Positions 1 through 6,437 of a stretch of DNA of 8,215 nucleotides are shown piece after piece (within the stretch, counting starts at the first letter, position 1; every line of letters begins with the position of its first letter). Location: assembly GCA_015062715.1 (NCBI GenBank), contig SUUD01000079.1:1-8215 (forward strand). Reading direction: 5' to 3'. The notes below the pieces were generated by a model that saw nothing but the letters and a program-made list of their open reading frames with translations, ran no database searches and had not been told where the DNA came from. This stretch comes from Olsenella sp. Its GTDB lineage: Bacteria > Actinomycetota > Coriobacteriia > Coriobacteriales > Atopobiaceae. Made by a program: the position numbers and the translations under genes.

Positions 1-877
1 CCATGGAGCCCTCGGTCGCGCCCGCGCCCACGATGGTGTGGAGCTCGTCGATGAACAGGATCACGCGGCCCTCGGACTTCTGGACCTCCTTGAGCACGCT
101 CTTGAGGCGGTCCTCGAACTCGCCGCGGTACTTGGCGCCGGCGACCAGGGCCGACATGTCGAGCTCGACGATGTCGCGGTCCTTGAGGGTGGAGGGCACG
201 TCGCCGGCGACGATGCGCTCGGCCAGGCCCTCGACGATGGCCGTCTTGCCCACGCCGGGCTCGCCGATGAGCACGGGGTTGTTCTTGGTGCGCCTCGACA
301 GGACCTGGATGGTGCGGCGGATCTCCTCCACGCGGCCGATGACCGGGTCGAGCTTGCCCTGGCGGGCGAGGTCGGTCACGTTGCGGCCGTACTGCTCGAG
401 GGCCTCGAACTGCGGCTTTGCGTCCTGGCTGGTCACGCGCTCGTCGCCGCGGAGGTTCTGGTAGGCCTCGGTCACGCGCTTGCCGGTGACGCCGGCGGCG
501 CGCAGGATGTTGCCCGCGTCGCCCTTGTCGTCGGCCAGGGCGCACAGCAGGTGCTCGGAGGTGACGTAGGAGTCGCCCATCTTGGTGGCCAGCTTCTCGG
601 CGGTGTCGGCCACGCGGATGAAGTCCATGCCGGGGGCGACCATGGTGGCGCCGGAGACCTTGGGCTTGCCCGAGATGATGGCGTCGACCTGCTTCTCGAT
701 GGCGCGCGGGTCGGACCCGACGCGCTCGATGATGGCGTTGAGGTTGCGCTCGCCGCCGGAGAGCAGCGCCTTGAGCAGGTGGAGCGGCTCCACCTGGCCG
801 GCCTCCGCGTCGCCCGCGACGCCAAGGGACGCCTGCAGCGCCTCCTGCGCGGTGACGGACCACTTGTCGATTCTCAT
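1..877 (-). CDS. clpB: ATP-dependent disaggregase ClpB, N-terminal part (runs off the left edge)
   Basis: ClpB is a hexameric cytosolic AAA+ machine that pulls polypeptides out of aggregates together with DnaK, DnaJ and GrpE. The first 292 codons are visible; the family is usually about 860 residues, so roughly a third is present. Residues 1-145 are the ClpN repeat domain. The first AAA+ module follows, with Walker A GEPGVGKT (205-212), pore loop GAKYRG (247-252) and Walker B VILFIDE (272-278). The ATG at 877 begins MRIDKWSVTAQEAL, a typical ClpB start, and is preceded by a purine-rich site (AGGAAGCGAGG). It is the last gene of the chaperone cluster on this strand, 220 bp after hspR, with its own probable HspR operator at 955-980. 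Family assignment is secure from the conserved motifs; the missing second AAA+ domain and middle domain are due only to the window edge. Confidence 0.96.
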   Translation of the reverse strand, partial: MRIDKWSVTAQEALQASLGVAGDAEAGQVEPLHLLKALLSGGERNLNAIIERVGSDPRAIEKQVDAIISGKPKVSGATMVAPGMDFIRVADTAEKLATKMGDSYVTSEHLLCALADDKGDAGNILRAAGVTGKRVTEAYQNLRGDERVTSQDAKPQFEALEQYGRNVTDLARQGKLDPVIGRVEEIRRTIQVLSRRTKNNPVLIGEPGVGKTAIVEGLAERIVAGDVPSTLKDRDIVELDMSALVAGAKYRGEFEDRLKSVLKEVQKSEGRVILFIDELHTIVGAGATEGSM

Positions 878-930
878 GGGTACCTCGCTTCCTGCCCTAT
901 GGGGCACAATCGTTTGTCGAGGTAGTTGTT

Positions 931-944
931 CCCCGCTTGCGGGG
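931..944 (-). other. Small hairpin in the clpB leader
   Basis: CCCCG-CTTG-CGGGG is a perfect 5-bp stem (6 bp if the loop is only TT). It lies between the clpB operator and the start codon, so it would be in the 5' untranslated RNA. There is no U-tract and it is 54 nt from the start codon, so it is neither an obvious terminator nor an obvious masking structure for the ribosome site. The dnaK leader also carries a hairpin between operator and gene (5282-5300). A role in mRNA stability is possible but unproven. Confidence 0.3.
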
Positions 945-954
945 CATGTATTCA

Positions 955-980
955 AATCTAAGTGTCTCTATATCAGATTT
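955..980 (-). promoter_or_regulatory. Probable HspR operator (HAIR-like box) of clpB
   Basis: On the plus strand the box reads AATCTAAGTGTCT, seven variable bases, then AGATTT. It matches the box upstream of dnaK (5351-5376) at 20 of 26 positions, including the first 13 in a row. It lies 78-103 bp upstream of the clpB start in an AT-rich island within very GC-rich DNA. HspR of Streptomyces and Mycobacterium binds an inverted repeat of the form CTTGAGT-N7-ACTCAAG; the AAGTG half with an imperfect opposite half resembles it only in part. The right half here (TATCAGATTT) is more decayed than in the dnaK copy. The clpB core promoter probably overlaps the box, but I cannot place -35 and -10 with confidence. 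HspR as the binding protein is an inference from the adjacent hspR gene. Confidence 0.75.
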
Positions 981-983
981 TCT

Positions 984-1103
984 GAGTGAGACGGTCGGGG
1001 ACGGTTCTGGTTTGTCTCAGAGACGGCTGGGGACGGGTCTGCAGCCAGACCCGTCCCCAGCCGTCTCTGAGACAAACCAGAACCGTCCCCGACCGTCTCA
1101 CTC
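984..1103. repeat. 120-bp perfect palindrome (58-bp arms, 4-nt loop), REP/MITE-like
   Basis: The arms at 984-1041 and 1046-1103 are exact reverse complements at all 58 positions and are separated by CAGC. The element is modular. Segment 988-1018 and its mirror 1069-1099 are each bounded by GAGAC and GTCTC, and they flank a central 48-nt hairpin (1020-1067) bounded the same way. Within each arm a 22-nt unit recurs 32 nt apart with three mismatches (988-1009 and 1020-1041), around the core GGGGACGG. The right arm contains the hspR stop codon and last sense codon; the left arm stops 3 bp from the clpB operator. No U-tract follows on either strand, so it is not a standard intrinsic terminator, although a 58-bp RNA stem would probably be cut by RNase III. 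No transposase or clear target duplication is visible, so mobility is inferred. Confidence 0.93.
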
Positions 1104-1514
1104 CTTGGGAGCGTCGAGCAGGGCGCGCAGCGTCTCCTTGGGGCTGGCCCCGTCGTAGGGCGCCAGGGCGGTGATGCGCTCGCGCATGCGGTACTCGTGC
1201 ACCTGGTCCTCGAGCTCGCGAATCTTGCGGCGCAGCTCGTCGATCTCGGCGTCGCGCTCCTCGGCGCGCTCGGTCATGTCGATGATGCGCACCACGCCGG
1301 CCAGGTTGATGCCCTCATCGGTGAGGCGCGCGATGAGGTTGAGCCGGTCGATGTCGGCCTGCGAGTACAGGCGGGTGTTGCCCCGGGAGCGCCCGGGGTT
1401 GACCAGGCCCTTCTGCTCGTAGACGCGCAGCGTCTGGGGGTGCATCCCCGTGAGCTCGGCAGCCACGCTGATCATGTACAGCGGCTTGTCCCTTCCGCTC
1501 TCCCTGTCTGGCAT
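1098..1514 (-). CDS. hspR: HspR, MerR-family repressor of the dnaK regulon
   Basis: This 138-residue protein is the heat-shock repressor typical of actinobacteria, which binds HAIR inverted repeats; in Streptomyces, DnaK is its co-repressor. The N-terminal winged HTH of the MerR class spans about residues 12-80: helix-turn-helix VAAELTGMHPQTLRVYEQKG (17-36) and wing GRSRGNTRLYS (41-51). A charged coiled coil (about 82-112) would mediate dimerisation. No effector domain or metal-binding cysteines are present; the protein has no cysteine. The ATG start has a strong AGGAGG site 4 nt upstream. It follows dnaJ by 64 bp and is presumably cotranscribed from the dnaK promoter, giving autoregulation. 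The stop codon TGA and the preceding Glu codon lie inside the large palindrome at 984-1103, so the extreme C-terminus may have been reshaped by that element. Confidence 0.94.
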   Translation of the reverse strand: MPDRESGRDKPLYMISVAAELTGMHPQTLRVYEQKGLVNPGRSRGNTRLYSQADIDRLNLIARLTDEGINLAGVVRIIDMTERAEERDAEIDELRRKIRELEDQVHEYRMRERITALAPYDGASPKETLRALLDAPKE

Positions 1515-1549
1515 GACTCCTCCTCGCCTGGCGCGCCCCGGCGGCGCAC

Positions 1550-1570
1550 GGCGCCCCGGGCAGGGGCGCC
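1550..1570 (-). other. GC-rich intercistronic hairpin between dnaJ and hspR
   Basis: GGCGCCCC and GGGGCGCC pair perfectly over 8 bp around a 5-nt loop in the 64-bp gap, 8 nt after the dnaJ stop codon. No run of T follows in the direction of transcription, so full termination is unlikely. A hairpin of similar sequence (GGCGCC ends) sits in the grpE-dnaJ gap. Partial attenuation, RNase processing or protection of the upstream 3' end would each fit; the sequence does not decide. Confidence 0.5.
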
Positions 1571-1578
1571 CTCGTCTC

Positions 1579-2538
1579 TTACTTCCTCAGGTACTTCTCC
1601 ACGTCCGAACGGTAGTCGCGGGCGTCCTCGTCGCGCAGGGCCCCCAGGGCCTCCTTCTCCTTGGCGGAGAGCTTGGTGGGCACCTTCACGCGGATGGTCA
1701 CGAACAGGGCCCCCTTGGAACCCTTGCGCTTGATGTTGGGCGCGCCCAGGTCGCGGAAGCGGAACGTCTTGCCGTCCTGCGTGCCCGCGGGGACGGTCAC
1801 GCGGATGGACGTCTTGCCCTCGGGCGTGGGCAGCGGCGTCGGGACCTCGACCTTGGTGCCCAGCGCGGCCTCGAAGGCGCTGATGGGCACCTCAACGCGG
1901 ACGTCGGCGCCGTCGCGCTTGAAGAGCGGGTGCTCGGCCACGTGGGTGGTGACGACCAGGTCGCCGCGGGTGCCGCCGTTGCGGCCCTGCTCGCCGCGGC
2001 CGTGGTAGCGCAGCTTGGAGCCGTCGTTGGCGCCGGCGGGCACCTTGACGGTGAGCACGTGCTCCTCGCCGGTTGAGGGAACCTTGTAGGTGACCTTGCG
2101 GCTGGTTCCTGTGAGGGCCTCCTCGGCGCTGACGTCGACCGTCAGCGTGAGGTCGGAGCCCTTCTGCGGGCGCGGCGAGCCCGCGCCGGGCTGGCCGCCA
2201 AAGATCGTCGAGAAGTCGAAGCCGCCAAAGCCGCCGCTGCCAAAGATGTCCGAGAAGTCCACGCCCCCGCCGTAGTTGGCGTAGCCGCGCCCGCGGCCGT
2301 TGCCGCCAAAGTCGGCGCCGGGAATGCCGCCGAACATGAGCAGCTGGTCGTACTCGCGGCGCTTCTTCTCGTCGGAGAGCGTGGTGTAGGCCTCGCTGAC
2401 CTCCTTGAACTTCTCGGGGTCGCCGCCCGCGTCGGGGTGGTACTTCTGCGCGAGCTTGCGGAAGGCCTTCTTGATCTCGTCCTGGGTGGCGTCGCGCTTG
2501 ACGCCCAGTACGTCGTAGTAGTTTCGCTGCTGTGCCAT
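1579..2538 (-). CDS. dnaJ: DnaJ-type co-chaperone without zinc finger (CbpA-like, type II)
   Basis: This 319-residue protein stimulates DnaK ATPase and delivers unfolded substrates. The J domain covers residues 5-66 with the essential HPD at 34-36. A Gly/Phe-rich linker follows (about 69-118, with repeats such as DIFGSGGFGGFDF), then the two C-terminal beta-sandwich substrate domains (about 125-290). The four CxxCxGxG zinc-binding repeats of classical DnaJ are absent; indeed the protein contains no cysteine. That makes it a type II J protein like CbpA, although it occupies the dnaJ slot of the dnaK operon. The start at 2538 begins MAQQRNYYDVLGV, with an AAAGGGGG ribosome site about 12 nt away, slightly far. 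It lies 74 bp after grpE and 64 bp before hspR, all on one strand. Calling it cbpA is equally defensible. Confidence 0.94.
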   Translation of the reverse strand: MAQQRNYYDVLGVKRDATQDEIKKAFRKLAQKYHPDAGGDPEKFKEVSEAYTTLSDEKKRREYDQLLMFGGIPGADFGGNGRGRGYANYGGGVDFSDIFGSGGFGGFDFSTIFGGQPGAGSPRPQKGSDLTLTVDVSAEEALTGTSRKVTYKVPSTGEEHVLTVKVPAGANDGSKLRYHGRGEQGRNGGTRGDLVVTTHVAEHPLFKRDGADVRVEVPISAFEAALGTKVEVPTPLPTPEGKTSIRVTVPAGTQDGKTFRFRDLGAPNIKRKGSKGALFVTIRVKVPTKLSAKEKEALGALRDEDARDYRSDVEKYLRK

Positions 2539-2582
2539 GGCGTCGCTTCGCCCCCTTTCGTCGTGCCGGTGATGCTATGGCC

Positions 2583-2607
2583 GGCGCCCGGGACGGGCCC
2601 GGGCGCC
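2583..2607 (-). other. Strong GC-rich intercistronic hairpin between grpE and dnaJ
   Basis: GGCGCCCGGG and CCCGGGCGCC form a perfect 10-bp stem with a 5-nt loop. It begins 5 nt after the grpE stop codon. There is no U-tract, so it is not a standard terminator. Its position just after a stop codon suits a 3'-end stabiliser or processing site that could set the ratio of GrpE/DnaK to DnaJ/HspR. This role is inference from position and stability only. Confidence 0.55.
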
Positions 2608-2612
2608 TGTGG

Positions 2613-3368
2613 TTACTCGGTTTCCGCAGCCTCCGCCTCGGGCTCGGGCTCGGGCGCGGGCCGCTTGCCGCCGCCGAAGGTCACCGTCACCATGGCGGGG
2701 CGAATGACCTTGCCGCCCATGCGGTAGCCCTTCTGGTAGACGTCGGCGACCGTGTCCTCGTACGCGTCGGCGTTCTCGACGCGCCCCACGGCCTGGTGCG
2801 CCAGGGGGTCGAACGGCTCGCCCGCCGGGTCGATCATCTCGACGTTCTCGTGGCCGAGGATGTCGAGCATCTTGGCACGCACGGCGTCCACGCCGTCGGA
2901 GAACTGCTGGAGCCCCTCGTTGCCCTCGGCCTGGCCGGCCGCGTGGGCGATGGCGCGCTCCATGTCGTCGATGACCGGCAGGAGGTTGGTGACCAGGCGC
3001 TCGGCCGCTCGCTCGCGCTCGACCAGGCGCTCGGCCTCGACGCGCTTGCGGTAGTTGTCCCAGTCGGCCTGCATGCGCAGCTTCTGGCTGGTGGCCTCCA
3101 CCGCGGCGTCGTTGGCCTTCTCGAGGGCCTCCTGCGCCTCGGCGAGCTGGCGGGCCAGGTCGTCGCGCTCCTCGCGGAGCTTGGCGGCGTCGGCCGCAAG
3201 GTCGGCGTCGGCGGCCTCGTCGCCCGCGCGGATGGCGGCCTCGACCAGGGCGGCCTCGTCGAGCTCCTCCTGGGAGGTCTCGGGCTCGGGCTCGCCGGTG
3301 GGCTCCTGGGCCTCGTCGCCCTCGACCTCGATGGGCACCTTCATGGGATCGGTCTCCTCGCTTGCCAT
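2613..3368 (-). CDS. grpE: GrpE, nucleotide exchange factor of DnaK
   Basis: GrpE is a homodimer that opens the DnaK nucleotide cleft and releases ADP. The protein has 251 residues. An acidic, low-complexity N-terminus (1-60) leads into the long dimerisation coiled coil (about 60-125, with RMQADWDNYRKRVEAE at 98-113). Family signatures follow: PVIDDMERA (131-139), GEPFDPLAHQAV (183-194) and the beta-domain motif YQKGYRMGGKVIRPAMVTV (211-229). A short Pro/Glu-rich acidic tail ends the protein. At 251 residues it is longer than the E. coli protein (197) because of these acidic ends. The ribosome site AGGTGA overlaps the dnaK stop codon (TAGGTGA) and the genes are only 10 bp apart, which implies translational coupling. 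The in-frame Met9 is a possible alternative start but lacks such a well-placed site. Confidence 0.96.
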   Translation of the reverse strand: MASEETDPMKVPIEVEGDEAQEPTGEPEPETSQEELDEAALVEAAIRAGDEAADADLAADAAKLREERDDLARQLAEAQEALEKANDAAVEATSQKLRMQADWDNYRKRVEAERLVERERAAERLVTNLLPVIDDMERAIAHAAGQAEGNEGLQQFSDGVDAVRAKMLDILGHENVEMIDPAGEPFDPLAHQAVGRVENADAYEDTVADVYQKGYRMGGKVIRPAMVTVTFGGGKRPAPEPEPEAEAAETE

Positions 3369-3378
3369 GCCCCGTCAC

Positions 3379-5262
<1,884 letters not shown>

Positions 5263-5281
5263 GGTGGTTCCTTCCTGACTT

Positions 5282-5300
5282 CGCCTCCCCGCGGGAGGCG
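5282..5300 (-). other. Hairpin in the dnaK 5' leader
   Basis: CGCCTCCC and GGGAGGCG form a perfect 8-bp stem around a 3-nt loop. It ends 19 nt before the dnaK start codon, just upstream of the ribosome site (GGAAGGA), which is left free. It is too GC-rich to act as a simple RNA thermometer and has no U-tract. Protection of the 5' end of the mRNA is a plausible role, by inference only. Confidence 0.45.
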
Positions 5301-5332
5301 CGTGTTCCTATCGCAAGGGTTTATATCCCCTA

Positions 5333-5390
5333 TGTGTGAATCCTATACATAATCTAAGTGTCTTCGCACTAGATTTCTTGATTCCACACA
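5333..5390. repeat. Inverted repeat flanking the dnaK HspR box
   Basis: TGTGTGAATC (5333-5342) and GATTCCACACA (5380-5390) are reverse complements apart from one extra base. They are almost symmetrical about the centre of the HspR box. The clpB box has no such flanks. They may extend the operator, bind a second regulator, or be coincidence. Confidence 0.4.
5351..5376 (-). promoter_or_regulatory. Probable HspR operator (HAIR-like box) of the dnaK operon
   Basis: On the plus strand the box reads AATCTAAGTG, six bases, then CACTAGATTT. The halves are inverted repeats with a one-base offset (AATCTAAGTG against AAATCTAGTG). It lies 89-114 bp upstream of the dnaK start, a spacing close to that of the matching clpB box (78-103 bp), and it is the less decayed of the two copies. 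HspR, encoded by the fourth gene of the operon, is the natural binding protein. The core AGT...ACT is shared with the HAIR consensus of other actinobacteria, but the outer bases differ, which suggests a lineage-specific form. Repression at normal temperature and release on heat shock would follow by analogy. Confidence 0.8.
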
Positions 5391-5475
5391 TTAGAGGTCA
5401 GGTATTCCAGGGCGCAATTGCAAAACGCCGGCACTCATATGGTTACGCAGACGTTGTTTTGTCTCATTGGGGGGC

Positions 5476-5503
5476 TTGCAATGGGCGGGGTGAGTGCTAT
5501 TCT
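5476..5503 (+). promoter_or_regulatory. Probable sigma-70-type promoter of the ferredoxin gene
   Basis: TTGCAA (-35) and TATTCT (-10) are separated by 16 bp. Transcription would start near 5510, leaving a leader of about 68 nt before the ATG at 5578. The leader holds no recognisable riboswitch. The promoter points away from dnaK, which makes the two transcripts divergent. Confidence 0.6.
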
Positions 5504-5577
5504 CGCACCAAGCAAGCCGCCGTCGGCACCATGGAGAGGGACGTCGGACACAGGCGGCACGACAGGAAGGAACAACT

Positions 5578-5763
5578 ATGTCCAAGCCCATCATTGATGC
5601 CGACGAGTGCATCGCCTGTGGCGTCTGCGTCGACACCTGCCCCTGCGGCGTTCTCGAGCTCGGCGACACCGCCGAGGTCGTTGACGAGGATTCCTGCATC
5701 GCTTGCGGTGCCTGCCTCGACGCCTGCCCCGCCGGCGCGATCACCGAGATCTCCGAGGACTAG
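5578..5763 (+). CDS. Clostridial-type 2[4Fe-4S] ferredoxin
   Basis: This 61-residue cytosolic electron carrier is typical of anaerobes, where it serves low-potential redox enzymes such as pyruvate:ferredoxin oxidoreductase or hydrogenases. Two cluster-binding motifs of the form CxxCxxCxxxCP are visible: Cys11, 14, 17, 21 followed by Pro22, and Cys40, 43, 46, 50 followed by Pro51. They are arranged as the usual internal duplication (DADECIACGVC and DEDSCIACGAC). A ninth cysteine, Cys23, follows the first motif (CPCG). The ATG at 5578 is chosen because it begins MSKPIIDADEC and follows an AGGAAGGA site by 7 nt. Frame extension upstream runs through the promoter and is not coding. It appears monocistronic, with its own promoter and a strong terminator. 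Its physiological partner cannot be read from the neighbours. Confidence 0.95.
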   Translation: MSKPIIDADECIACGVCVDTCPCGVLELGDTAEVVDEDSCIACGACLDACPAGAITEISED

Positions 5764-5797
5764 CTCTCCCCTGCCGCACGCGGCATAACGAGCATGG

Positions 5798-5828
5798 AAC
5801 CGGGCCCTTCGGGGCCCGGTTTTTGTTT
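5798..5828 (+). terminator. Rho-independent terminator of the ferredoxin gene
   Basis: AACCGGGCCC and GGGCCCGGTT pair over 10 bp around a stable TTCG tetraloop, followed by TTTGTTT. It lies 34 nt after the ferredoxin stop codon. The reverse strand lacks an equivalent U-tract beyond AA, so it acts mainly on the plus strand. Confidence 0.95.
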
Positions 5829-5833
5829 GCGCC

Positions 5834-5839
5834 TATACT
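5834..5839 (+). promoter_or_regulatory. Possible -10 box for yfcE
   Basis: TATACT matches the -10 consensus well and lies right after the ferredoxin terminator, 30 bp before the yfcE start. No good -35 exists at the expected distance because that stretch is the GC-rich terminator stem. Initiation near 5846 would leave a leader of about 24 nt with the GGGGGAAGAG ribosome site. Confidence 0.45.
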
Positions 5840-5869
5840 GGCGCTGTTGGGCGCGGATTGGGGGAAGAG

Positions 5870-6412
5870 ATGAGGCTCGTCATAGCGTCGGACATCCACG
5901 GGTCGGCGACCTGGTGCGCAAGGCTGATGGAGGCGATCGAGGCCGAGGCGCCCGACCGCGTGGTGCTCCTGGGCGACCTGCTCTACCACGGGCCACGCAA
6001 CGACCTGCCCGAGGGATATGCGCCCAAGGAGGTCATCGCCATGCTGTCGGGCATCGCCGACCGGGTGGTGGCCGTGCGCGGCAACTGCGAGGCCGAGGTC
6101 GACCAGATGGTGCTGCCCTTCCCCTGCATGGCCGACTATGCCCTCATCGACGACGCGGGACGGATGATCTTTGCCACGCACGGGCACGTCTGGGGCGCCG
6201 GCTTCCACAACTCGGTGGACCGGCTGCCGGCACTGCGCGACGGCGACGTGCTGCTCTATGGCCACACGCACATCAAGGTGAACGAGGACGTGGCGCTGCC
6301 CGGCGGCGTGGTGCGGGCCTTCAACCCTGGCAGCGTGGGGATTCCCAAGGACGGAACGCATAGCTACGGCGTCTATGAGGACGGTGTGCTCGAGCATCAC
6401 CTGCTTGGGTAG
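5870..6412 (+). CDS. yfcE: YfcE/MJ0936-family metallophosphodiesterase
   Basis: This 180-residue calcineurin-like enzyme should hydrolyse phosphodiesters with a two-metal centre; E. coli YfcE (184 residues) is Mn-dependent on artificial substrates and its natural substrate is unknown to me. Metal ligands are in place: SDIHG (Asp8, His10), LGDLLYHGPRN (Asp36), VRGNCEAEVDQM (Asn72), ATHGH (His104) and YGHTH (His132, His134), followed by FNPGSVGIPK. The HGPRN...LPEGYAP and GNC.(S/A)EVDQM segments match my memory of YfcE closely and separate it from the shorter YsnE/Vps29-like forms. The ATG at 5870, directly after a GGGGGAAG ribosome site, gives the canonical MRLVIASDIHG start; a TTG 12 nt upstream is less likely. 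It converges with the DUF3267 gene, 25 bp away, with no obvious U-tract terminator between. Confidence 0.93.
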   Translation: MRLVIASDIHGSATWCARLMEAIEAEAPDRVVLLGDLLYHGPRNDLPEGYAPKEVIAMLSGIADRVVAVRGNCEAEVDQMVLPFPCMADYALIDDAGRMIFATHGHVWGAGFHNSVDRLPALRDGDVLLYGHTHIKVNEDVALPGGVVRAFNPGSVGIPKDGTHSYGVYEDGVLEHHLLG

Positions 6413-6437
6413 GCCATTCGGACGCGGCCGCCCTGTC

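Larger units (their letters stand above)
5263..5577. other. Divergent intergenic region between dnaK and the ferredoxin gene
   Basis: This 315-bp gap is notably AT-richer than its surroundings in its middle. From the dnaK side it holds the dnaK ribosome site, a leader hairpin (5282-5300), an inverted repeat (5333-5390) that encloses the HspR box (5351-5376), then about 85 bp (5391-5475) in which I recognise nothing, and finally the ferredoxin promoter (5476-5503) and its roughly 70-nt leader. The dnaK -10/-35 pair is not clear; TATAGG, or the overlapping TAGGAT, just downstream of the box on the minus strand is the best -10 guess. No CIRCE element (TTAGCACTC-N9-GAGTGCTAA), tRNA or convincing small gene is present. 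Confidence 0.7.

Noticed and set aside
984..1103. The large palindrome as an intrinsic terminator of hspR.
   Set aside because: The stem is far longer than any normal terminator, includes the hspR stop codon itself, and is not followed by a U-tract on either strand.
984..1103. The repeated GAGAC/GTCTC blocks as a CRISPR array.
   Set aside because: The repeats are nested and mirrored, not direct with unique spacers, and there is only one 120-bp block with no cas genes.
5263..5577. CIRCE element (HrcA operator) upstream of dnaK.
   Set aside because: No TTAGCACTC-N9-GAGTGCTAA or close variant is present; the repeat there matches the box at clpB and fits HspR instead.
5439..5600. Short plus-strand reading frame upstream of and overlapping the ferredoxin start, with a hydrophobic beginning (MVTQTLFCLIGGLAMGG).
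   Set aside because: It has no ribosome site, contains the ferredoxin promoter, overlaps the ferredoxin gene out of frame, and ends after about 53 codons with low-complexity residues. Chance or at best a decayed remnant.
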